Notes under the pieces: model-generated | Told to the model about the DNA's origin: nothing | The model's input: only the letters and a program-made list of their open reading frames with translations | Database searches by the model: none | Source of the DNA: an uncultured Oscillospiraceae bacterium | Lineage (GTDB): Bacteria > Bacillota > Clostridia > Oscillospirales > Oscillospiraceae | Reading direction: 5' to 3' | Length of the DNA stretch: 64,000 bases | Assembly: GCA_944385415.1 (NCBI GenBank) | Contig: CALWXC010000009.1 | Coordinates: forward strand, 38,581-102,580 | Shown: positions 43,305-50,784 of the stretch, in pieces | How the letters are laid out: every line of letters begins with the position of its first letter | Position numbering within the stretch: the first letter of the stretch is position 1 | Position numbers and translations under genes: made by a program

Positions 43305-43811
43305 CTACCGCAGATCAAGATACATCAGTACACAATCGGCATACTGGCTGCCGATCTTAAAGAAGGCAGGCGAAATGCCAATAGAACGAAAACCATATTT
43401 TTCATACAGATGGATGGCCCGTGCATTATCACTGCGTACCTCCAAGTTCAGAAGCTCAATGCCGTGGGCTTTGGCATAGGCAATTATTTGCTCCAGCAAT
43501 TGACTGCCGATACCGCGGCCCCAATATGCTTTTACTACAGAAATCCCTAATTCTGCCCGATGGTACATCCGGCGGGGAAGGGGCTGCAGGCTTGCGGTCC
43601 CCACCAGATGGGGGCCGTCCAAGGCGCAGAGAAACACCCCGTGGTCGCTGGCTTGCTGCTCTTGGAGGAAAATGCGCTCCTGCTCTGCTGTAAAGGGCAG
43701 GCCCTCGCTGCCGAAGGTCAGATTATCTGTTTCGCCGCCGACCTGCTTCAGACAGGCCAGAACAGCTTCCGCGTCCTCGGGCAGCGCTTCACGAATCATA
43801 ATTTGCTCCAT
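43305..43811 (-). CDS. GNAT family N-acetyltransferase
   Basis: The 168-residue protein has the GNAT fold with acetyl-CoA-binding ISVVKAYWGRGIGSQLLEQII and C-terminal NARAIHLYEKYGFRSIG. The substrate cannot be told. The ATG at 43811 is preceded by GGAGTAGTTGT; a second ATG four codons later is possible. It starts 19 bases after the next minus-strand gene. Confidence 0.9.
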   Translation of the reverse strand: MEQIMIREALPEDAEAVLACLKQVGGETDNLTFGSEGLPFTAEQERIFLQEQQASDHGVFLCALDGPHLVGTASLQPLPRRMYHRAELGISVVKAYWGRGIGSQLLEQIIAYAKAHGIELLNLEVRSDNARAIHLYEKYGFRSIGISPAFFKIGSQYADCVLMYLDLR

Positions 43812-43830
43812 ACAACTACTCCATAACAAT

Positions 43831-44202
43831 CTACGTTTTTATGGCGGTTCCAATGGCCTTTTCCAGCCGCCACTGGGGTGCAGTACCATCTTCGCCCCAA
43901 TATTCATCCATGACGGCGATACGACCGTCTTTCAACTGCATAAAGCAGACAACATGGTGGGATTCCGCAGGTTCCACAGAATAAATATGGGCGACAGAGA
44001 TCAGAAGATCATGCAACTGTTCCGTGCGTTCCAGCTCTCCGTGCCACGTTCCGGGGTATTCGCAGTTGGCGCGGAGAAATTCCTCCACCGTGAATTGCTC
44101 ATTGGTGTTATGCCATCGGATGATGGCATCTGTACGGAAAAAAGTGCGCATGCGGTTGGCATCCTGGGCAACGGCTGCCGCCCAATACTGTTGGATATTC
44201 AT
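43831..44202 (-). CDS. NTF2-like/SnoaL-like domain protein
   Basis: The 123-residue protein fits the small cone-shaped NTF2-like fold: MNIQQYWAAAVAQDANRMRTFF, WHNTNEQFTVEEFLRANCEYPG and a strand-rich C-terminus ending VMDEYWGED. Members include ketosteroid isomerase-like enzymes and many proteins of unknown role. It lies within a run of small minus-strand genes with mixed functions. Confidence 0.78.
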   Translation of the reverse strand: MNIQQYWAAAVAQDANRMRTFFRTDAIIRWHNTNEQFTVEEFLRANCEYPGTWHGELERTEQLHDLLISVAHIYSVEPAESHHVVCFMQLKDGRIAVMDEYWGEDGTAPQWRLEKAIGTAIKT

Positions 44203-44248
44203 AATGCTATACCTGTCTATACGGTTTGGACTTCTTACCAGGTCTCTA

Positions 44249-44827
44249 TTATGGCGTCATGGTGTCGTAGAAATCGGGGCAGACCTCCCGAATCTTGGCT
44301 TGCAGCCCCTTCAAATCCCGAAACGTGTCGGGCCGTTTGGTTACATCCCGCAGCAGGGCGGAGGGGTGATACAGGGCCATCATCCAAATGCCGCCCTTTT
44401 GAAACCATTTGCCGTGGTCCCGTGTAATGCGAAGCTGCTCATCAATGAGACGTGTGGCGGCAATGCGCCCCAGACAGACCAAAATACGTGGTTTCAGCAG
44501 CAGCGTTTGCTTCCGCAGATAACAGATGCAGGCCTGCTGCTCCGTCTCCAACGGATCGCGGTTCCGAGGTGGACGGCATTTGACAATGTTGGTGATGTAG
44601 CAGTTGTGGCGGCTGAGGTCAATAATGGAGAGCATATCGTCCAGGAGCTTTCCTGCTGGACCGACAAAAGGCTCGCCCTGTAGATCCTCCTGCTGGCCGG
44701 GACCCTCGCCCACAAAGAGAATCGGCGTTTCCTCCGGCCCTACGCCGAAGACCACATGGTTCCGGGTTTCACTGAGGTTGCACTGGCGGCAATCCAGACA
44801 TGTCTGCCGCAGCTGGTCCATGGTCAT
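44249..44827 (-). CDS. uracil-DNA glycosylase family 4 (Fe-S type)
   Basis: This enzyme removes uracil from DNA. Signature motifs are GEGPGQQEDLQGEPFVGPAG (catalytic loop) and LYHPSALLRD. Cysteines CLDCRQC near the N-terminus and CYITNIVKC in the middle match the four-cysteine iron-sulfur site of family 4. The ATG at 44827 lies about nine bases after GGGAG; a GTG at 44833 is an alternative. The gene starts right after the dacF stop codon, so they are probably coupled. Confidence 0.9.
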   Translation of the reverse strand: MTMDQLRQTCLDCRQCNLSETRNHVVFGVGPEETPILFVGEGPGQQEDLQGEPFVGPAGKLLDDMLSIIDLSRHNCYITNIVKCRPPRNRDPLETEQQACICYLRKQTLLLKPRILVCLGRIAATRLIDEQLRITRDHGKWFQKGGIWMMALYHPSALLRDVTKRPDTFRDLKGLQAKIREVCPDFYDTMTP

Positions 44828-44833
44828 TCTCAC

Positions 44834-46294
44834 TCACTCCCAACGATTGTCCCGATTTCCTGGGAACTCGATGATTTCCTGCTGACGGCGGCGTCTGGCC
44901 ATCTGCTGGCGGCGGCGTTTCCGGCGTCTGGCCCGTTGGACATTGTTGATGATCAAATACAGAATAAAGAGCAGGACAACGCCGCCGATGACCGACAAGA
45001 ACGGATGTTCCGTTAAAAAATTACCGGTTTTGCTGACTTGCGCGGCCAGTTCCGAACGGGGAGTATCGGTGATGGCCACCAGATTGGCCGTACCCAATTC
45101 CCGCCCCTGGTAGCTGACAGTCATGGTGCCAAGCTTCTGGCCCTTGGAAATGGGGGCCTCCACACCATTGGGATTATCCAGAAACAGTGTCTTCTCCAGC
45201 TGGGTTTCGTCATAGTCCTTAGGCATCACAGCGGTAATGGCTTGGTCGGCAGCCAAAACCGCAGCGTCGCATCCGGCGGAGTGAAACACGGGGATTTCTG
45301 TGACAGGCGTGGCTTCCTGTATCGTATCAAATGAGAAGTTCTCAAAGCCGTATTCAAAGAGGGCTTTTGTCTCGGTGAAATTTTCATTGATGATGGAGCC
45401 GTCCTCCGCTGTCACGTCTTCGGCACCGCAGACCACCGACAGAAGATGCAGGTCCGAATCGGGACGCTGGGCGGTGGAGATCAGGCAGCGGCCGGCGGGG
45501 GTGGTGAAACCGGTTTTGATACCCGAGGCATATTCATAGTAATACTGAGTGCCGGGCGTCTCCAGCAGATTGGTGGTGAACAATTCCCGCTCCTCGGAGA
45601 GGTTGGTGGCCGGTACCGTGTGAGTTACCGTGGATGTAATGGTCAGGAATGTCTGGCTTTTCATGGCCTCCTGCACGATGAGGCTCAGGTCCCGGGCAGT
45701 GGTGTAGTGGTTTTCGTCATGGAGACCGTGGGGATTGGCAAAATGAGTGCCGGTGCAGCCCAGAGCCTTGGCCTCCTCATTCATCATGTCCACAAAAGCA
45801 TCGACAGAACCGGCGATATATTCGGCCGCCACATTACAGGCCTCGTTGGCAGAGGAAAGCATGATGCAATACAGCAATTCCTCGACGGTCAGCTGCTCAC
45901 CAACTTTCAGACCGGCGGTGCTGCCGGCGGCATCCAGATTTTGCAACGCTGTTTCCGATACGGTGACTGTATCGGTGAGGGTGCCATGCTCCAGGGTCAG
46001 CAGACAAGTCATAACCTTGGTCAAACTGGCCGGGTATATCTGCTCGTCGGCGTTCTGTTCCACCAGGGCCTGGCCACTGCCCAGCTCCAGCAGCAGAGCA
46101 GCTTTGGCTTTGACGGTATGGGATGGTACACCGGTATCCACAACGGTGGTATCTGCCGAAGTATCTGCGGCAGTATCAGAGGTGGTGGTTTCCGTCTCTG
46201 CTGTGGTGTCGTCGTTGGTGGCGGCGACGGGATATATGCAGGAGCATGCGATTAGAATGCTCAGAAACAGGGAAAGAATTTTTTTCTTTTTCAT
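44834..46294 (-). CDS. dacF: D-alanyl-D-alanine carboxypeptidase (DacF/PBP5 family)
   Basis: The 486-residue protein has a signal peptide (residues 5-25), an acidic Thr-rich linker (TTAETETTTSDTAADT), then the S11 peptidase domain: SxxK motif Ser90 in PASLTKVM, SxN motif SSANE, and KTG in GIKTGFTT. A PBP5 C-terminal beta domain, a membrane helix (VIGGVVLLFILYLII) and a very basic cytoplasmic tail (RARRRKRRRQQMARRRRQQ) follow. It trims terminal D-Ala from pentapeptides. It has a strong promoter divergent from the ComEA-like gene. Confidence 0.93.
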   Translation of the reverse strand: MKKKKILSLFLSILIACSCIYPVAATNDDTTAETETTTSDTAADTSADTTVVDTGVPSHTVKAKAALLLELGSGQALVEQNADEQIYPASLTKVMTCLLTLEHGTLTDTVTVSETALQNLDAAGSTAGLKVGEQLTVEELLYCIMLSSANEACNVAAEYIAGSVDAFVDMMNEEAKALGCTGTHFANPHGLHDENHYTTARDLSLIVQEAMKSQTFLTITSTVTHTVPATNLSEERELFTTNLLETPGTQYYYEYASGIKTGFTTPAGRCLISTAQRPDSDLHLLSVVCGAEDVTAEDGSIINENFTETKALFEYGFENFSFDTIQEATPVTEIPVFHSAGCDAAVLAADQAITAVMPKDYDETQLEKTLFLDNPNGVEAPISKGQKLGTMTVSYQGRELGTANLVAITDTPRSELAAQVSKTGNFLTEHPFLSVIGGVVLLFILYLIINNVQRARRRKRRRQQMARRRRQQEIIEFPGNRDNRWE

Positions 46295-46324
46295 GATTCA
46301 CTCCATAAAAAACAGGCGGGGACA

Positions 46325-46354
46325 TTGCGTCCAAGCCGAAAACTGTGCTATAAT
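46325..46354 (+). promoter_or_regulatory. sigma-A promoter of the ComEA-like gene
   Basis: TTGCGT (46325-46330), 18-base spacer, TATAAT (46349-46354). It overlaps the start region of the divergent dacF transcript. Confidence 0.72.
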
Positions 46355-46366
46355 TCAATAGAAATA

Positions 46367-46394
46367 ATTATACCAAATTTTTTGATGATGTCAA
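46367..46394 (-). promoter_or_regulatory. sigma-A promoter of dacF
   Basis: On the minus strand TTGACA (46394-46389), 16-base spacer, TATAAT (46372-46367). This and the plus-strand promoter are back to back, so the two may interfere. Confidence 0.85.
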
Positions 46395-46410
46395 TGTAGG
46401 GGGAATTGCC

Positions 46411-46845
46411 GTGCGTCCGTGGAAACCGGAGTATTGGATTCTGGCGCTGCTGCTGGCAGGCGGATTGTTCACCAGCGGATACTTTGTTGGACGGACCACA
46501 GCCACACCCGACGGCACGGCGGCGGTCATTGTCCAGACCCAACCCCAGCCGGAGGTGGAAGCGGAACAGGTGGAAGTAGACCATACAGAAGCAGCCACAG
46601 AGCCGCCGACACAGGAAAACCCTACGGAAGCAGCGGAACCATCCGCCCGGGGGCCGGTGGACCTTAACACGGCGACACTGGAGGAACTGATGGAACTGCC
46701 GGGCATAGGGGAGACCCTGGCTCAGCGGATTCTTGATTACCGGGAGAGCAACGGACCCTTCGTTCTGACAGAGGATTTGCTGGAGGTCAGCGGCATCGGA
46801 GAAAAGAAGCTGGAGGCGCTGGACGGCCTTATCTGTGTAAAATAG
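46411..46845 (+). CDS. ComEA-like helix-hairpin-helix protein
   Basis: The 144-residue protein has an N-terminal membrane helix (residues 7-25), a Pro/Glu-rich linker and a C-terminal helix-hairpin-helix DNA-binding domain with [32 protein letters not shown] pattern and a second [12 protein letters not shown]. In ComEA this domain binds incoming DNA at the cell surface. No other competence genes are near, so a DNA uptake role is inference. The GTG at 46411 follows GGGGGAATTGCC. Confidence 0.88.
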   Translation: MRPWKPEYWILALLLAGGLFTSGYFVGRTTATPDGTAAVIVQTQPQPEVEAEQVEVDHTEAATEPPTQENPTEAAEPSARGPVDLNTATLEELMELPGIGETLAQRILDYRESNGPFVLTEDLLEVSGIGEKKLEALDGLICVK

Positions 46846-46858
46846 GAGCAAGGATGCA

Positions 46859-47539
46859 ATGAAAATATTGGTAGTGGATGACGAACAGTTGTTGGTCAAG
46901 GGAATCAAGTTCAATCTGGAAAATGACGGCTATGAAGTGGTAACCGCTTATGATGGAGAAGAGGCTGTGAAAATCGCCCGGGAGCAGTCTGTGGATCTGA
47001 TCATTCTCGATCTGATGATGCCCCGTTTGGATGGTTTGGGGGCCTGCCAGAAAATCCGGGAGTTTTCCAATGTGCCCATCATCATGCTGACGGCCAAGGC
47101 CGACGATATGGATAAACTCATGGGGTTTGAGCAGGGCGCCGACGACTATCTGACAAAGCCCTTTAACATTCTGGAGCTGAAAGCACGGGTCCGGGCGCTG
47201 CTGCGGCGAGCTGGCCCCCAACAGACGGAGCAGCGGCCCAACAAGCTGACCCATGGGCATATCACCGTGGATGTGGACGGACGCAATGCGTATAAGGGCG
47301 ATGTGCTGGTGGACTTGACCGCCAAGGAGTTCGACTTGATTGAACTGCTCATGCGAAACCCCAACCGGGTCTACTCCCGGGAATCCCTTTTGGATACCAT
47401 TTGGGGATATGAGTACCGTAGTGATATCCGCACAGTGGATGTCCATATCCGCCGCCTGAGAGAAAAACTGGAAAACAATCCGGCTTCACCGGAATACATT
47501 CTGACCAAATGGGGAGTGGGCTACTATTTCAAAGCTTAA
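46859..47539 (+). CDS. OmpR/PhoB-family response regulator
   Basis: The 226 residues comprise a receiver domain with Asp51 in LIILDLMMP as phosphorylation site, acidic pair Asp7-Asp8, Lys in TKPFN, and a winged-helix DNA-binding domain (DIRTVDVHIRRLREKL). It resembles the WalR/PhoP branch. It is followed directly by its sensor kinase, and preceded by the ComEA-like gene by 13 bases, so the three genes and the GerMN lipoprotein form one operon. Confidence 0.95.
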   Translation: MKILVVDDEQLLVKGIKFNLENDGYEVVTAYDGEEAVKIAREQSVDLIILDLMMPRLDGLGACQKIREFSNVPIIMLTAKADDMDKLMGFEQGADDYLTKPFNILELKARVRALLRRAGPQQTEQRPNKLTHGHITVDVDGRNAYKGDVLVDLTAKEFDLIELLMRNPNRVYSRESLLDTIWGYEYRSDIRTVDVHIRRLREKLENNPASPEYILTKWGVGYYFKA

Positions 47540-47594
47540 ACGACGGCTGCTGCTTCTGCGCAGCAGCTCGCAGATTCGCTATGCCCTGACCTAT

Positions 47595-48962
47595 GTGCTC
47601 ATTACTGCGGTAGTGCTGGTGTTTCTCAATGTCTATTCCGCCAGTACGACCCGGGATATGATGTTCCGCAGTAAAGAGGTGTCCCTGCAGGGCAAGGTGC
47701 AGCTGGTGGTATCTTCTCTGGCTGGCCTGGAACGGCTCAGCGGTGATAACGTGGCCCAGGTCATAGCGCTGCTGGGCGATCTGGATGCCAACCGGGTTAC
47801 GGTGACCGACGCCGCCGGCAAGGCGGTGTATGACTCCCTGACCAAAGACAACGCCACGGGCCGTATGATTCTCTTTTCCGAGGTGGTAACGGCGTTGCAG
47901 GGCAACGTGGTGTTTTACTGCGTCTATGACGGCGCGGCACTGGAAAGCCGGGCTTGTATGCCCATCTATAACGGCAGCGATCAGCTGATTGGTTCTGTGT
48001 ATCTGATGGAATACGATACAGATTTGGGTGCTGTCATTGCGGCGCTGGAGCTGAATTTGGTGCGGATTTCCCTGGTGCTGGGAACGGCAATCGTACTGTT
48101 TTCCATTCTGTTTGCCCTGATATTCTCCCGGCGGATGCGACTGATTCTGGACTCCATCCAACTGCTGCGGGAAGGAGAATATACCCATCGGATTGCCCTG
48201 TGGGGACACGATGAAGTGGGTATACTGGCTGAGGAATTCAACAAGCTGACGGAGCGGCTGCGGACCTCTGAGGCCACCCGCCAGCAGTTTGTCTCCGACG
48301 CTTCCCATGAGTTGAAAACACCGCTGGCGTCCATCAAACTCCTGTCGGATTCCATTCTGCAAAACGAGATGGATATGGATACGGTGCGGGAATTTGTAGG
48401 AGATATCGGCAATGAAGCCGACCGGCTGACGCGGATTGCGCAGAAGCTTCTGGAGTTGAACCGTCTGGAGGACGCACCCAAGGAAGACTTTATGGTTATG
48501 GAGCCGGGACCGGTGGTGGAGAAGGCGGTCCGGCTGCTGACTCCACTGGCACAACTGCGGCAGATTCGGCTGGAAACGAAACTGGACCCGGACTGTACTG
48601 TGGTGACGCGGGGAGACGATATCTATCAGATGGCGTTCAATCTGGTGGAAAACGCCATTAAATACAACGTGGACGGCGGCTACCTTGGCGTGTTTCTCCA
48701 ACGGAAAGGGGAGGACGTGGTACTGATCGTGGAGGACAGCGGCATCGGTATTCCTGAGGAATCGCTGCCGTATGTGTTCGACCGATTTTACCGGGTGGAC
48801 AAGGCACGCTCCCGACAGGCCGGCGGCAGCGGACTAGGCCTGTCCATTGTCCATGATCTGGTGGAGCGGAACTACGGCACAGTGACGGTGGAGCAGCGGA
48901 AAGAAGGCGGCACACGCTTCACGCTGACATTCCCGTTTTTCGGCATGGAGGAGGAGACATGA
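47595..48962 (+). CDS. sensor histidine kinase (probably starts upstream at 47526)
   Basis: The GTG at 47595 gives 455 residues, but it begins within the first membrane helix. The frame is open back to 47505 and encodes a fitting basic segment (KLKRRLLLLRSSSQIRYALTY), with GGGGAG (47511-47516) nine bases before an ATT codon at 47526. Domains: helix 1, extracytoplasmic PAS-like sensor, helix 2 (about 148-168), HAMP, HisKA with phospho-His in SDASHELKTPLAS, and ATPase boxes NLVENAIKYN, DSGIGIPEES and GGSGLGLSIV. It pairs with the preceding regulator. The signal is unknown. Confidence 0.92.
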   Translation: MLITAVVLVFLNVYSASTTRDMMFRSKEVSLQGKVQLVVSSLAGLERLSGDNVAQVIALLGDLDANRVTVTDAAGKAVYDSLTKDNATGRMILFSEVVTALQGNVVFYCVYDGAALESRACMPIYNGSDQLIGSVYLMEYDTDLGAVIAALELNLVRISLVLGTAIVLFSILFALIFSRRMRLILDSIQLLREGEYTHRIALWGHDEVGILAEEFNKLTERLRTSEATRQQFVSDASHELKTPLASIKLLSDSILQNEMDMDTVREFVGDIGNEADRLTRIAQKLLELNRLEDAPKEDFMVMEPGPVVEKAVRLLTPLAQLRQIRLETKLDPDCTVVTRGDDIYQMAFNLVENAIKYNVDGGYLGVFLQRKGEDVVLIVEDSGIGIPEESLPYVFDRFYRVDKARSRQAGGSGLGLSIVHDLVERNYGTVTVEQRKEGGTRFTLTFPFFGMEEET

Positions 48963-50290
48963 GGCGGGCGATTCTGTGGCTATTGCTGGTGTGCAGCTTT
49001 TTGCTGTTGGCGGCTTGCTCCAACGACCCAATCGACCCGGAGAGTTGGAATCTTTCTTGCTATTATCTCCAGTCGGAACGGTCCTTTGGTCGAAGCGAAG
49101 GTGTACTGGGCAGCGAAGCCCGGTCCGTGCCACAGCCGTTGGAGGACTGGAAAGAGCTCCTGAATGGGTATCTGGCCGGACCGAGCCAGGGAGACTTGGT
49201 TTCACCGTTTCCGGATGGCCTGCAATGTATGGAGACTTCCCTGGATGACGGCGTTCTGACAATGGTGCTCAGTGAGCCGTGGGAGCAGCTGGGAGGCATG
49301 TCCGAGACCTTGGCCACCGCCTGCCTGACCCGGACGGCCATGCAGTTGCCGGGAGTCAAGGGCGTCTGCCTGGAGACAACAGCCAATGCTGCCGCCGGAG
49401 AAAGCGCGGTGGTGCTGACGGGACAGGAGTTCCTCTATCTCGACAGCAGTACAGTCAATACAGCCACGACAGTGCGGCTCTATTTTTCTGACGCCAACGG
49501 CCGCTATCTGGTGTCATCGGAGCGGGAGGAGACCTTTGCTTCAGCAGAGGAGATTCCAACCTATGTGGTGCAGCAGCTGCTGGCCGGCCCTACGGAGGCG
49601 GGACAGGTGGCCACCATGCCGGAGGGCACGGTTCTCCGCAATCTCTCGGTGGAGGACGGCTGCTGTACCGTGGATTTATCGGCTGAATTTTTATACAATA
49701 AGCCCACGGCGGGCTTGATGGAGCGAATGACAGTCTTGTCGCTGGTCAACTCTCTGACGGAACTGGATACCATCCGTACTGTACGGATCCTGGTGGAAGG
49801 GGCGCCGGTGGGGCTGTATTACACCATGGATCTGGACCGGGAACTGGTTCGGGACGAGACTGCCATGGATGTGGTGCGCCAAGGTCTGAATGAGACCGAC
49901 GCCACCCTCTATGTCTGGGGCGGCAGTGATATTCTTCTGTCACCGGTGCCGGTATCGGTGCGGCAATTGGCCCAAATTCCCATAGAGCAGACGCTTTTGG
50001 AGAAATTGACCGCGTTTTCCGACCGAAACGGTCTGAAAAACCCGCTGCCGCCTGGAACAACCCTCCAATGGGTCGATGTGCGTGAAGGATTTTGCCAGGC
50101 GGACTTTTCCAGTGCGCTGCTGAATTGCGCGGGGGATGGCACAGCGGAGCGAATGGCCATTCGCTCCATTGTGGAAACGCTGCTGTCCCTGGACCCGGTG
50201 GGGCGGGTGAAAATCACGGTCAATGGAGAAAGCGATGGTTTTTCCGTCTATACCTTGAACCGGCTCTACACGGCAGACAATCTGCCCTAA
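48959..50290 (+). CDS. lipoprotein with GerMN domains
   Basis: The 443-residue protein has a lipoprotein signal (FLLLAACSN, Cys20) and two to three GerMN-type domains (about 60-155, 165-290 and 300-435; e.g. EIPTYVVQQLLAGPTEAG and VDLSAEFLYN). GerM-type proteins act in spore germination or engulfment in Bacillus, but the domain also occurs with vegetative two-component systems, as in the LpqB family of actinobacteria. Its start overlaps the kinase stop by four bases. The operon position suggests a partner of the sensor. Confidence 0.88.
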   Translation: MRRAILWLLLVCSFLLLAACSNDPIDPESWNLSCYYLQSERSFGRSEGVLGSEARSVPQPLEDWKELLNGYLAGPSQGDLVSPFPDGLQCMETSLDDGVLTMVLSEPWEQLGGMSETLATACLTRTAMQLPGVKGVCLETTANAAAGESAVVLTGQEFLYLDSSTVNTATTVRLYFSDANGRYLVSSEREETFASAEEIPTYVVQQLLAGPTEAGQVATMPEGTVLRNLSVEDGCCTVDLSAEFLYNKPTAGLMERMTVLSLVNSLTELDTIRTVRILVEGAPVGLYYTMDLDRELVRDETAMDVVRQGLNETDATLYVWGGSDILLSPVPVSVRQLAQIPIEQTLLEKLTAFSDRNGLKNPLPPGTTLQWVDVREGFCQADFSSALLNCAGDGTAERMAIRSIVETLLSLDPVGRVKITVNGESDGFSVYTLNRLYTADNLP

Positions 50291-50354
50291 AGGCTGGATC
50301 TGGAATGGACTGGAAAAATGACGCAGTTCTTTTAGTGAAATCAATCAAAAAAGA

Positions 50355-50383
50355 TTGACAATTTTTCATATATTCGCTATCAT
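50355..50383 (+). promoter_or_regulatory. sigma-A promoter of the HPr-like gene
   Basis: TTGACA (50355-50360), 17-base spacer, TATCAT (50378-50383), with about 45 bases of leader. Confidence 0.86.
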
Positions 50384-50436
50384 ACAAATAGCTGGTATGC
50401 GAGACACACGCCAAACTTTGAGGGAGTGACACCAAA

Positions 50437-50697
50437 ATGTACATGCAGCAGTCTATCGTAAAATGTGAATCTGGTCTGCACAACAAGCAGGCAACCTATT
50501 TCATCCAGAAGGCCAACGAGTTTAAGTCCAGCATCTGGGTTGAGGTGGAGGAACGCCGTATCAATGCCAAGAGCCTGTTGGGTGTTCTTTCCATGGGGAT
50601 TACCAAGGGCACCCGCGTGAATCTGATTGCCGAGGGCCCCGATGAGCAGGAGGCTGTTACTGCCCTCTCTGAGATGCTCGTGAAGGAAATTTTCTGA
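50437..50697 (+). CDS. HPr-family phosphocarrier protein, divergent
   Basis: The 86-residue protein has the HPr fold. The catalytic His15 (GLHNKQA) and regulatory Ser46 (NAKSLLGVLSMGI) are kept, but canonical Arg17 and Pro18 (HARPA) are replaced by Lys and Gln. The altered site suggests a regulatory HPr/Crh-like role or phosphotransfer to a non-standard partner rather than bulk sugar PTS transport; this is inference. No ptsI lies beside it. AGGGAGTGACACCAAA precedes the ATG, and it is a single-gene unit. Confidence 0.88.
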   Translation: MYMQQSIVKCESGLHNKQATYFIQKANEFKSSIWVEVEERRINAKSLLGVLSMGITKGTRVNLIAEGPDEQEAVTALSEMLVKEIF

Positions 50698-50710
50698 TTC
50701 ACATCGTCGG

Positions 50711-50769
50711 ATGGCTGTCTCGACGACCGCGTGATCGCTCCGCGGCGTGAGACAGCCATTTTCATTTTA
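50711..50769 (+). terminator. terminator after the HPr-like gene
   Basis: ATGGCTGTCTC (50711-50721) pairs with GAGACAGCCAT (50749-50759); inner CCGCG and CGCGG extend the fold. The tail is TTTTCATTTT. Confidence 0.85.
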
Positions 50770-50784
50770 CCGTTTGGAGGGACT

